DNA from: Astragalus membranaceus
Taxonomy: Eukaryota; Streptophyta; Magnoliopsida; Fabales; Fabaceae
NCBI GenBank assembly: GCA_039519185.1
Contig: CM076847.1
Span: 82,621,100-82,685,099 of the forward strand
DNA: 64,000 nt
Reading direction: 5' to 3'
Positions 55,752-64,000 of this stretch are shown piece after piece. Both the position numbers and the translations under genes were made by a program. The notes under the pieces were generated by a model that worked only from the letters and a program-made list of their open reading frames with translations, ran no database searches and was not told where the DNA came from. The first letter of the stretch is position 1; the number at the start of each line of letters is the position of its first letter.

Positions 55752-57980
55752 ATTTCTGGTGGTGGTATTGCAGTGGATCCGTCGAAGGTTGAAGCAGTGC
55801 TCAGTTGGGAAGCCCCGAAGTCGGCTACCGAGATTAGAAGCTTTTTGGGATTGGTTGGCTATTATAGGAGATTCATTGAAGGTTTTTCTAAGTTAGCACT
55901 TCCGTTAACTCAGTTAACCTGCAAAGGAAAGGCTTTCGTTTGGGACGCCCGTTGTGAAGAAAGTTTCTTGGAATTGAAGAAGAGATTGACAACGTCTCCT
56001 GTCTTGACGTTGCCTAATCCGGAAGAGTCGTTTGTGGTGTATTGTGATGCTTCAAAAATGGGTCTAGGTGGTGTGCTTATGCAAGATGGGAAGGTTATTG
56101 CGTATGCGTCGAGGCAGTTAAGAGTTCATGAGAAGAATTATCCTACGCATGACTTGGAGCTAGCTGCAGTGGTCTTTGTGCTGAAGATTTGGAGGCACTA
56201 TCTCTATGGTTCTAGATTTGAGGTGTTTAGTGACCATAAGAGCTTGAAATATTTGTTTGACCAGAAGGAGTTGAATATGAGGCAGCGACGGTGGTTGGAG
56301 TTGTTAAAGGACTATGATTTCGGTTTGAACTATCATCCAGGCAAAGCTAATGTCGTGGCTGATGCTTTAAGCCGAAAGACCTTGCATATGTCGGCAATGA
56401 TGGTTAAGGAGTTGGAACTGATCGAGGAGTTCAGAGATATAAGTCTGGTTTGTGAAGTGACACCTCAGAGTGTTAAGTTAGGAATGTTGAAGATTGGTAA
56501 TGATTTTTTGAACAGCATCCGAGAGGCCCAGAAATCAGATGTTAAGCTGGTAGACTTGATGGTTGGGATTGATCAATCTAAGAATGAGGATTTCAGGTTG
56601 GATTCCCAAGGTTTGTTGAAGTTCCATGGTAGGATTTGCATTCCTGATGACGCGGAGATGAAGAAAGCAATTCTTGAAGAGAGTCACAGAAGTAAGTTAA
56701 GTATTCATCCGGGAGCTACGAAGATGTATCAAGATCTGAAGAAGTTGTTTTGGTGGCCTGGTATGAAGAGGGATGTAGCGCAATTCATTTATGCATGTTT
56801 GACTTGCCAGAAGTCAAAGGTTGAACATCAGAAACCTGCAGGATTGATGCAACCGTTGGAAATTCCAGAGTGGAAATGGGATAGCTTTTCGATGGACTTT
56901 GTGACGGGATTGCCTAATACTGCGAGAGGGTATGATGCAATTTGGGTGATTGTTGATAGGTTAACAAAATCGTCTCATTTTGTTCCTATTAACATCACAT
57001 ATCCAGTGTCGAGGTTGGCGGAGATTTATATCTGGGAGATTGTGAAGCTGCATGGAGTTCCTATGAGTATCGTTTCGGATAGAGATCCGAGGTTCACTTC
57101 AGATTTTTGGAAGAGTTTGCAAGAGAAGTTGGGGTCTAAGTTGAGGTTGAGTTCGGTGTATCACCCTCAGACAGATGGTCAGTCAGAGAGGACGATTCAG
57201 TCGTTAGAAGATTTGTTGAGGGCATGTGTTCTGGAACAAGGAGGTTCGTGGGATTCCTATCTTCCACTGATAGAGTTCACGTATAATAACAGTTACCATT
57301 CTAGTATTGGGATGGCACCTTTTGAAGCATTGTATGGTCGGAAGTGTAGAACCCCTTTGTGTTGGTATGAGTCTGGAGAGAGTGTGGTGCTTGGGCCAGA
57401 GATTGTCCGCGAGACAACTGAGAAGGTGAAGTTAATTCGTGAGAAGATGAAGGCTTCGCAGAGCAAACAGAAGAGTTATCACGACAAGCGGAGGAAAGAT
57501 CTAGAGTTTCAAGCGGGGGAGCATGTATTTTTGAGAGTCACTTCAGTGACCGGTGTTGGACGCGCTTTGAAGTCGAAGAAGCTCATTCCTCGTTTCATTG
57601 GTCCTTATCAGATTTTAGAGAGAGTCGGGAATGTTGCATATAGAGTGGCTTTACCGCCTAACCTTTCGAATTTGCATGACGTGTTTCATGTGTCGCAACT
57701 TCGGAAGTATATTTCAGACCCGTCTCATGTGATTAGCATGGATGATGTGAAAGTTCGGGAGAATCTCACTGTGGAGACAATGCCGGTGCGAATTGAAGGT
57801 CATGAGGTGAAGATTCTTAGGGGAAAGGAGATCGCCTTAGTGAAAGTAGTCTGGTTGGGAGCTGCGGGCGAAAGTATGACGTGGGAGCTAGAGAGTAAGA
57901 TGCGGGAGTCCTATCCCGAGTTGTTTGAACCAGGTAAAAATTTCGAGGGCGAAATTCTTTTAAGTGGGGGAGAGTTGTAA
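55752..57980 (+). pseudogene. Chromovirus RT end, RNase H, integrase and chromodomain
   Basis: The frame resumes right after the copia's TSD (first listed Met at 55773). It holds the RT connection (VEAVLSWEAPKSATEIRSFL), RNase H (VVYCDASKMGLGGVLMQ; FSDHKSLKYLF; NVVADALSRK), and the integrase zinc finger (HRSKLSIHPGATKMYQDLKK; CLTCQKSK). The integrase core has SMDFVTGLP, IVSDRDPRFTSDFW and YHPQTDGQSERTIQSLE. A C-terminal chromodomain-like segment (about 57770-57930: VKVVWLGAAGESMTWELESK) follows. Chromodomains can steer integration toward heterochromatin (family knowledge). It is separated from its 5' half only by the copia and carries no stop. Confidence 0.9.
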
Positions 57981-60400
57981 CACCCCAAAATTAATTAAAT
58001 ATTTATTTATTTATTTATTTAATTATATTAGATTCATGTGATAGATATAATAATATAATAATATATGTTAATTATATTAGTGTGTTGGTCCATATTAGAG
58101 TTAGAAATAACAAAGTGGAGTGAATTAGCCCAATATAGTATTCGCATAAGGCTAAGGGAAATAGCCCATGATGAGTGATGTCTACTTATAGGGCTAGGTT
58201 TAGGGTTTCTCTCATAATTAGAAACGAAACGAAATTAGAAGTGAGAAGAGAAGAGGGCGACGGCTAGAGAGAAGAGAGGAGAGAAGGTGTGATCCACAAG
58301 CAAGGAGAGAGAGAGAGAGGCGTAGCACCAAGGAGAGAGAAGGAAAGCTAGGATTCGATTTCTAAAAGCTAAGGTAAGGGTGAGGTTCATGCTTTATAAG
58401 GGTTTGTATGAAGGGTTGTATGTGGGTTAGGGTTTGGTAGTGATCATACATGTATTATATTTATTATGTGTTTGATAAAATGTTCGGAATGCTATATTGG
58501 TTGATTTTGTCATGTAATTGATGTTCCCATGCCCCAATACCATGTCTGATGATTGATGTGTTCATAAAAATATATGTGTGCTATGCTGAATGTGGCGCCC
58601 TAGGCGCCCAGTCACTATGTCCTGCGTTTTGATTTTTGGTTGTCGCTGGAACTGGCGCCCTAGGCGCCCAGTGCTGTTGGGTGTTGGTGAGAGTGGCGCC
58701 CTAGGCGCCCAGTGTGTCTCTGTGTTGCTGAAAGTGGCGCCCTAGGCGCCCAGTGTCATTCTGTGTGGTTCTGTGTCGCTGAGCAAGGCGCCCTAGGCGC
58801 CCAGTATTTTTCCAGTGTTGCCCAGTGTGTTTCTGTGTCACTGAAAGTGGCGCCCTAGGCGCCCAGTGGTGTCCTGTGTTGTTCTGTGTGTTGCTGTGTT
58901 GTTCCAGTATTGTTCTTGTGTTGGTGGGGAAGGCGCCCTAGGCGCCCTGTACCTGTCCCTTTGCATGTGTTGCTGATTTTGGCGCCCCGCGCGCCCAGAA
59001 CTTGGCATTTTGTTGCATGTTGTTGTATGCGCCCTGTTCCTGGGCGCAGTGTTCCCTGTTGTTGCGTTTTGGTTGGCGCCCTGTCCCTAGGCGCCTGACC
59101 CAGTGCTGCTGTTCCTGAGTTTTGTTGCTGTATGTTGGCGCCCTGTCCCTAGGCGCCTGATCCTGTGTTGCTGATTCTGTGTTGCTGCTTCTGCGTGTTG
59201 CCTGTTGTTGGCGCCCTAGGCGCCCAGTCCTGTGCTGTTGCTGTTTTTTTGTGCTGGCTGCTGAGTGTTGGCGCCCTATGCGCCCAGTCCCCTGTTTCTT
59301 GCTGTTGGTTGGCGCTTTTGCGCCCAATGTTGTTGTTGGTTGTGGCGCCCTTAGCGCCCATGTTGGTTACAAGCTTGTGGTGCCTTTAGCGCCTATGTCC
59401 ATGTTGTCCCTTGACGCCTTAGCGCCTAATGTTGTTGCCTTGTTGGTGCCCTTAGCGCCCCGTTGTCTTGTTGATTTGTTGTTGTCGGCCGGTGGCCATT
59501 GTTGGATTGCCTCTTTAGGCATGGATTTGTTGTTGTCGGCCGGTGGCCATTGTTGGATTGCCTCTTTAGGCATGGATTTGTTGTGGTAGGCCGGTGGCCC
59601 TTATTGATTCGCTGTTGTAGGCCTATGGCCGTTGTTGATGAGTATGGCTATTGTTTGTCGGTGTTGCATCATTGAGTCGCATGCATATCATGTGCATATA
59701 GGGCAGATGGCCCTGGAACTTGTCTCTGAATTGTTGGATCGCCTCTTTTGGCGTGGATTTGTTGGAAGCCTCTATTTACGGGCTGGATTTCGGTACCATC
59801 ATGCATTATAGGGCAGACGGCCCTCTGATGAGCATCCTGCATTCATACCGCACGATTGAAGTCACTGACTACTGTGACACGTTGTATACTGAATATTGAC
59901 TGTTACGATGATATATGCTTGTCCATGCTGTTGTTGACCTGTTGCCTGTTGTGACGATAATTGTCTGTTGTGATTATCTGATATTCTGACCTGTATATAC
60001 GGTCTTTCATACGATTCTTTATATTGTTTGATATCTCACTCCTTCTGTTTGAATGTTACCCCTATGTTGGTAACGTGCAGGTGATCTCGAATGAAGACCA
60101 TAGTTCTTCGTTAGTTCGGTGTCGTCGCTCTGATACGTAGCACTCGGGGGAATGAACGCTGATTTATTTTAGTTATGACTTTGCATTTATTTGGATTTTA
60201 GTACTGTGAGCCTTGCATATTTGCAACGACTTCGATGATTGAACTTGTTGAATTTTCCGCTGCGTGATTGAATATTATTTGATGTTGACGTTTTAAAAGT
60301 GCTATGTATTCGAGTTGTTTTTGAGAAATGTGACATCCGTTTTATCGTTAAAAACTCTGATTTTACGCTAATAAATTACCGGGTAGAAATGGGTGTTACA
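57976..60400 (+). repeat. 3' LTR of the chromovirus
   Basis: 2425 bp, same layout as 41936-44353. The TTTA repeat is shorter; the GGCGCC unit near 58850 is complete where the 5' LTR has a 9-bp deletion. The tandem 54-bp units recur at about 59478-59585. Followed by GTATT. Confidence 0.9.
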
Positions 60401-60849
60401 GTATTCACCGCACGGACAGCAGTGACTAATCCCTCGCTCATTGAAGGTGCCTCGAAGGACAGGAGAGCTGACCCAGAGTTTTAACGCTGCTTCATACCTA
60501 AGGTGGGGATCGAACCCCCGACCCTTGGTTAAGGGAGGATCGGCCCCAACCGCTAAGTCCTACGCTCTGGGTTGCCTTTTATGCATTTCATGAGAATAAA
60601 AGAAGTATTATTAGAATATAAAATATAAAATAATTGAGGGGTATTTTAAAAGGATATTATTAAATGAATGAAAGCAATTGCTTCGAATTTGTGAAATTGT
60701 TAATGGAGCATTAATCTTAGTGTGGAAAATTAAATGACGTAGTCTCTATAACCAAAAAAAATTGACTAGTCTCTCACTTGACTCATTTATAAGAAAAAAA
60801 AATACTAAATTATTTGGACTCAAATTAGAAGCAAAAATACTCTCTGTAC

Positions 60850-61030
60850 GGTTCGCCTTGGATATTTACCGCCGAGCGTAATGACTAATCCCTTCGTTGG
60901 ATTTGAGGCACCTCGAAAGGTGGGATAACTGGCCCAGAGATTTAAAGCTGCTTCATACCCAAGGCGAGGATCGAACCCTCGACACTTGGTTAAGGAGGAT
61001 GGGCCTCAACCGCTCAACGACACCCTCCTT
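60850..61030 (-). mobile_element. Second copy of the tRNA-derived SINE
   Basis: Aligns with the split SINE over its length: on the plus strand TGACTAATCCCTTCG, GCTGCTTCATACCCAAGG and GGATCGAACCCTCGACACTT. On the minus strand it shows box A-like GTTGAGCGGTTGAGG and box B GGTTCGATCC. A clear poly(A) tail and duplication were not found, so the edges are approximate. Confidence 0.7.
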
Positions 61031-61569
61031 TTGTTGAATTCAGTATTACGTGGGAGATGTAATCACCTTTGTGATGGCCTGGTGTTGATTCATTTATTTT
61101 ATTTTTTGGTTTATGCTATAAATTGTTAGGGGTATTTTCTAACCTAAAAACCAGTTTTCACTAAAAAAACAATTTACCACTTTTGAAAATTAGTTTTCAC
61201 TAAGTAATATAACGATTATCCTAAATTCCATAATGCATATTCCAGATTGAAATGAATTGGATCCCAAACATAAATAAAGAGCAGAAAGCAACAATGAATA
61301 TTAGTGATGCGCATAATGATGGTAATGTAATTATATTCAAAGAATTTTTTTCTTGAAAAATTTCATATAATTCGAGTTCCTCTTATGTTTATTGCTTTCA
61401 GAAGTGAAACCATACAAGCTACAACATTTATCTTGTTTTTCATTGATAATTGATTATATTTTGATTAGGATATCAAAATTAATTTGTCAAAAAAAATATA
61501 TCATAATTAAACAATTTCTAGAATCAGTTGACATAGGTTTTCTTTTTTTATTTTATAAATTGAGTATCC

Positions 61570-61745
61570 TTTGCACCTCAAGCCGAGTGTGACCACAACG
61601 GGTGGCAAAACTCTTCCTCAAGAGATATAACACCGCTGCATATCCAATACTGAATTCGAACTCAGGATCTTGGTTAAGTTGAAAGAGATCACGACCATCT
61701 CATTCAAGTGCTCTTGAGTACCTCGGTTTAGTTAAGTATTATTTT
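61570..61745 (-). mobile_element. Diverged tRNA-related SINE fragment
   Basis: On the minus strand it reads CACTTGAATGAGATGGTC, then AACTTAACCAAGATCCTG-AGTTCGAATTC, a box B-like motif at the right distance, then GCAGCGGTGTTATATCTC. The order parallels the SINEs at 60.4 and 60.9 kb, but the sequence is much diverged. Confidence 0.5.
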
Positions 61746-61944
61746 TAAATAAAAATTATTATTATATTTACAATTATCGATGAAATATAGTAAGGAATAG
61801 AAAAATAAGAAAAAAAGAAAAAAATCAGACAGATCCTTCAATTTAATAACAACACAGGTGTAGAAGTATCTAGTCGCATCATCAAATACCGACAAACATA
61901 TACTAAAGTAAAAAAGAGGAAAAAAACATGATTATTAATTCCAC

Positions 61945-62160
61945 ACACCTCCTCCATTGCATTTTAATAGGTAGATTATCCACTTGGATATTGCATTTTA
62001 ATAGGTAGATTATCCACTTGAGATAGTAAGGGTCTCTTTCAATTTAACCTGAGTTTGAATCCAGTCTTGGATATGTAATAATATTGTCGCTCATTGTGGT
62101 TCTACCCGACTTGAGAGATTACTCTTTTTTTTTGGTGTACCCGACTTGAGAGATTACTCC
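61945..62160. repeat. Two short tandem duplications
   Basis: A direct duplication of about 36 bp (ATTGCATTTTAATAGGTAG unit, about 61957-62021), then TACCCGACTTGAGAGATTAC twice (near 62103 and 62139) around a T-run. The spacer 60592-62449 otherwise shows no gene. Confidence 0.8.
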
Positions 62161-62310
62161 TTGCGGTTACGTGTTGAATACCCGATTTATAAATAAAAAA
62201 TGCCGATTATTTTAGGCCATCTAACTCTAGCCTAACTAACAGGAGAAACTCCCACACAAAAACATAGTCATTAGAAATCATCACACATCATAACATGACA
62301 AAAAAAACCA

Positions 62311-62320
62311 CTATAAATAA
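62311..62320 (+). promoter_or_regulatory. TATA box of the gene at 62450
   Basis: CTATAAATAA, 130 bp upstream of the start codon. A C/T-rich stretch (CCCCCTCCTCTTTCC) follows near the expected transcription start, as is common in plant promoters. Confidence 0.55.
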
Positions 62321-62449
62321 ATTCATTTACCCCCTCCTCTTTCCACCTACTTTTCTTGCATTCCAAGCCTTTTCTATTTATTTTTTATCCATATTTGTTT
62401 ACAATTTATACCCCAAACCCAGAGCTATTCTCCAAACTCCAGATAGAAG

Positions 62450-62905
62450 ATGAGCTCTGTTTGCATATCAAAGTGTGTCAACGACGCACGTGACACACGC
62501 GTGCCAGTTCGAGCCTCATACGTGAACCTCTACAAGTGGCCGGAATCAGACGCAGAGTTTGTAAAATCTGTGAGCTCCAACGGCGGGAGAAGGAGTAATT
62601 CGCACGTGTACCACGGTCATCCGAGGGTGGTGGACAGTATCTCCTGCAGACAAATGTATCTTAGAAGCTATAAATTTTCCAGGGAAGAGGAGAAGAAACC
62701 TCAGAAATGCTTTGGGAGGGTGAAGGAGAAAGAGAAGAGACGATCACAGTCACATTCACAATCACAGGGTAGTAGTAGTAGGAGAAGAAGGAAGTGTTTG
62801 GTTTTGAGGAAAATGAAGGAAATTTCTTGCGCCGCTTTCTTTCGGATTTTTCACAGGTTCTTGTCTTGTGGTGCTAGTGTAGATGTTGTGGATGAAAAAC
62901 ATTGA
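62450..62905 (+). CDS. Conserved plant protein of unknown function, 151 residues
   Basis: An intronless frame beginning MSSVCISKCVNDARDTRVPV, with the segments YVNLYKWPESDAEFVKSVSS and RVVDSISCRQMYLRSYKFSR. It then has a long basic, Ser/Arg-rich region (about 80-118) and a C-terminal Cys-containing stretch (CAAFFRIFHRFLSCGASVDVV). I recall this N-terminal pattern from small uncharacterised proteins of many flowering plants; no function is known to me. There is no signal peptide or membrane helix, and the basic region could be a nuclear-localisation or nucleic-acid-binding stretch (inference). The TATA box at 62311 and AATAAA at 63148 frame a plausible transcript. Confidence 0.75.
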   Translation: MSSVCISKCVNDARDTRVPVRASYVNLYKWPESDAEFVKSVSSNGGRRSNSHVYHGHPRVVDSISCRQMYLRSYKFSREEEKKPQKCFGRVKEKEKRRSQSHSQSQGSSSRRRRKCLVLRKMKEISCAAFFRIFHRFLSCGASVDVVDEKH

Positions 62906-63147
62906 CCTTTTTTTGTTAGTTTAATAATGTTTCAGCAAGAAATTTGTTTTTGTTTTATTTATTTATTTATGTTCGTATTGAGAGAGATAATTTTTTTTTT
63001 ATTTTTGGTGTTTTTGTTGATTATTTTATTTAATTTTCTGAGTTGGGTTTAAGATGTATGAACTGTGCATTAAGGATCTCTAGATTTGTTTATGGTTATG
63101 CTATGTCTCTCTCTGTTTTTGTACATTACATTAATTTTCCTATTTTT

Positions 63148-63153
63148 AATAAA
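63148..63153 (+). terminator. Candidate poly(A) signal
   Basis: AATAAA in a T-rich context about 240 bp after the stop codon of the gene at 62450. Confidence 0.35.
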
Positions 63154-63285
63154 GTGATTTCGTTAATTTTGCTTTCGGTTCTTAATTAATTTCTCTTTCT
63201 TTTCACCGTATGCCTTCCAATTCCACCTTGAAAGCAAAGGGATCTGAAAGACATGATGAACAATTGAACAGCTTTCATTTCCTTG

Positions 63286-63327
63286 GATTCTCTCTCTCTC
63301 CCTCCCTCCCTCTCTCTCTCTCTCTCA
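63286..63327. repeat. (CT)n/(CCCT)n microsatellite
   Basis: TCTCTCTCTCCCTCCCTCC followed by further CT units. Confidence 0.85.
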
Positions 63328-63329
63328 TG

Positions 63330-64000
63330 AGTCTCATTATTTTTCTTTTCTGCAAAGTAACATGAATAATTTGCTTCATAATCTCGTGCTGTTCCATTTT
63401 GATGATGAGCCTGAGTATCCTAAGTCAAACTGATAGTTAGCGTGACTAATTTGTTCTGTTTTCATTTTTCATTTTTCATTTTTCATTTCATAGGGAAGAC
63501 CACCTGAAAAGGTCAACGGAAGCTAGGATAAATCCATATAAATGTCATTTATTTTTTTTGGCTCAAATAAATGTCATTTATTGTCTCTTCAAAAATGTAG
63601 TCTTAGAAAGAGACAATAGGTAGTCTTGTATTTTTCAAAAACTTATTTCCACCCCATTGCTTAATATATTAAAAAATATATATGTATGCTTATATATGAT
63701 GATCTAATACCAATGAGGGTCGAGCGGTAATTGGGTTCAGATCCCACACTAATGTTTTAGAATTGAATTTTGGGTGTGTCAAAAACTCAATGTGTATCAA
63801 TAACACGGTAACAAAAAAATATATGATAATATAATTAAGGTGACCACTCTGGTATCATAGTGATTTGTTAGAAACTAATACTCATATTCACTCAATTGAT
63901 GTCACATTTTTTTTACTTCTAAAATAATTAATTGATTTAAAAAGTAACTTTAAGTTTGTTTTTACTCATTGAGTATTGATACTCATTTTTTTTCCTGGGT
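63330..64000. other. Right-edge intergenic sequence
   Basis: No gene seen. A tRNA-like stretch GGGTCGAGCGGTAATTGGG-TTCAGATCCCACACT (63717-63752) suggests another SINE remnant on the plus strand; the family is not determined. TTTTCATTTTTCATTTTTCA (63460-63487) is a short tandem repeat. Confidence 0.4.

Larger units (their letters stand above)
41936..60400 (+). mobile_element. Chromovirus (Tekay-like Ty3/gypsy), host of a nested copia
   Basis: LTRs at 41936-44353 (2418 bp) and 57976-60400 (2425 bp), flanked by GTATC and GTATT (one mismatch). The primer site TGGTATCAGAGC (44358-44369), gag-pol, a C-terminal chromodomain and a polypurine tract (AGTGGGGGAGAGT, ending 57975) are present. Gag-pol is split at 46630 by a SIRE-like copia. 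Without that insertion the element is about 9.3 kb. The LTRs differ at many sites and by several indels, so it is older than its guest. Confidence 0.9.
41896..60591 (-). mobile_element. tRNA-derived SINE split by the chromovirus (17-bp TSD)
   Basis: The 17-bp duplication CCTTTTATGCATTTCAT occurs at 41896-41912 and 60575-60591. Between them, outside the gypsy element, lie a T-run plus GGGTAAACCCGAGTATC (41913-41935) and 60401-60574. Together they read on the minus strand as a SINE: a 5' head with box A-like CTTAGCGGTTGGG and box B GGTTCGATCC, a body, and a 3' A-rich tail. A second family member at 60850-61030 supports the joined order. The SINE predates the gypsy insertion. Confidence 0.8.

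Noticed and set aside
59179..59589. 136-codon frame rich in Leu, Ala and Pro
   Set aside because: Translation of the GGCGCC repeat array in the chromovirus LTR.
60500..60574. tRNA gene on the minus strand (box A and box B present)
   Set aside because: The stretch is the 5' head of a SINE with a 17-bp target duplication and a second family copy at 60.9 kb; it does not fold into a full cloverleaf by inspection.

Overview
The window looks like nuclear DNA of a flowering plant, a eudicot and probably a legume. It holds spliced genes with GT-AG introns, plant-only families (ROH1-like, PR-1, plant mobile domain), plant LTR-retrotransposon lineages (chromovirus/Tekay-like, Athila-like, SIRE-like) and an endogenous plant pararetrovirus. 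The legume call rests on the style of the SIRE-like and palindrome-bearing LTRs and is weaker than the eudicot call. There is no operon logic, and most of the sequence is transposable elements.

Gene islands. The supported host genes are: an ROH1/BYPASS1-type gene (4362-5546, minus); a PR-1/CAP secreted protein (13704-14306, minus); a four-exon small type I membrane protein of unknown function (15480-18084, plus, exons assembled here); a four-exon YkgJ-type CxxCxxCC protein, probably plastidial (19562-21295, minus, exons assembled here); and an intronless conserved plant protein of unknown function (62450-62905, plus).

Left part (1-13 kb). A minus-strand gypsy LTR runs off the left edge and ends at 525, inside the reverse transcriptase of an endogenous caulimovirid (526 to about 3430). 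That copy has lost its 5' part, but keeps RT/RNase H, a frameshifted second ORF, a small acidic ORF and a 35S-like promoter. A gag-only Ty3/gypsy element (7580-12930, TSD GTAAG) follows the ROH1 gene. It is filled with two fused, truncated LTRs of other families.

Middle (21.5-42 kb). A tandem array of six hairpins (21602-21882) precedes a 5'-truncated Athila element (about 22.35-31.57 kb) that carries gag-protease, RT, RNase H, integrase, an env-like ORF and a 3' LTR. The Athila lies in the 3' end of an old copia element. A 1.7-kb Mutator-type transposon (32283-34006, 9-bp TSD) bearing a broken plant mobile domain gene sits just past that copia LTR. Next is a very young copia (34467-41838): its two 1424-bp LTRs look identical, its TSD is AACTT, and one in-frame stop interrupts pol.

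Right part (41.9-60.6 kb). This is a three-level nest. A tRNA-derived SINE with a 17-bp TSD is split by a Tekay-like chromovirus (41936-60400, TSD GTATC/GTATT). The chromovirus pol is in turn split by a minus-strand SIRE-like copia (46631-55746, TSD ATGTC). More SINE copies, short tandem duplications and the last gene fill the rest.

The most unusual theme is that unrelated elements here each carry their own dispersed short palindrome: CGCTRYAGCG in Athila, AATCGATT in the SIRE-like LTRs, GGCGCC-CTAG-type hairpins in the chromovirus LTR, and hairpin arrays near the Mutator-type ends.
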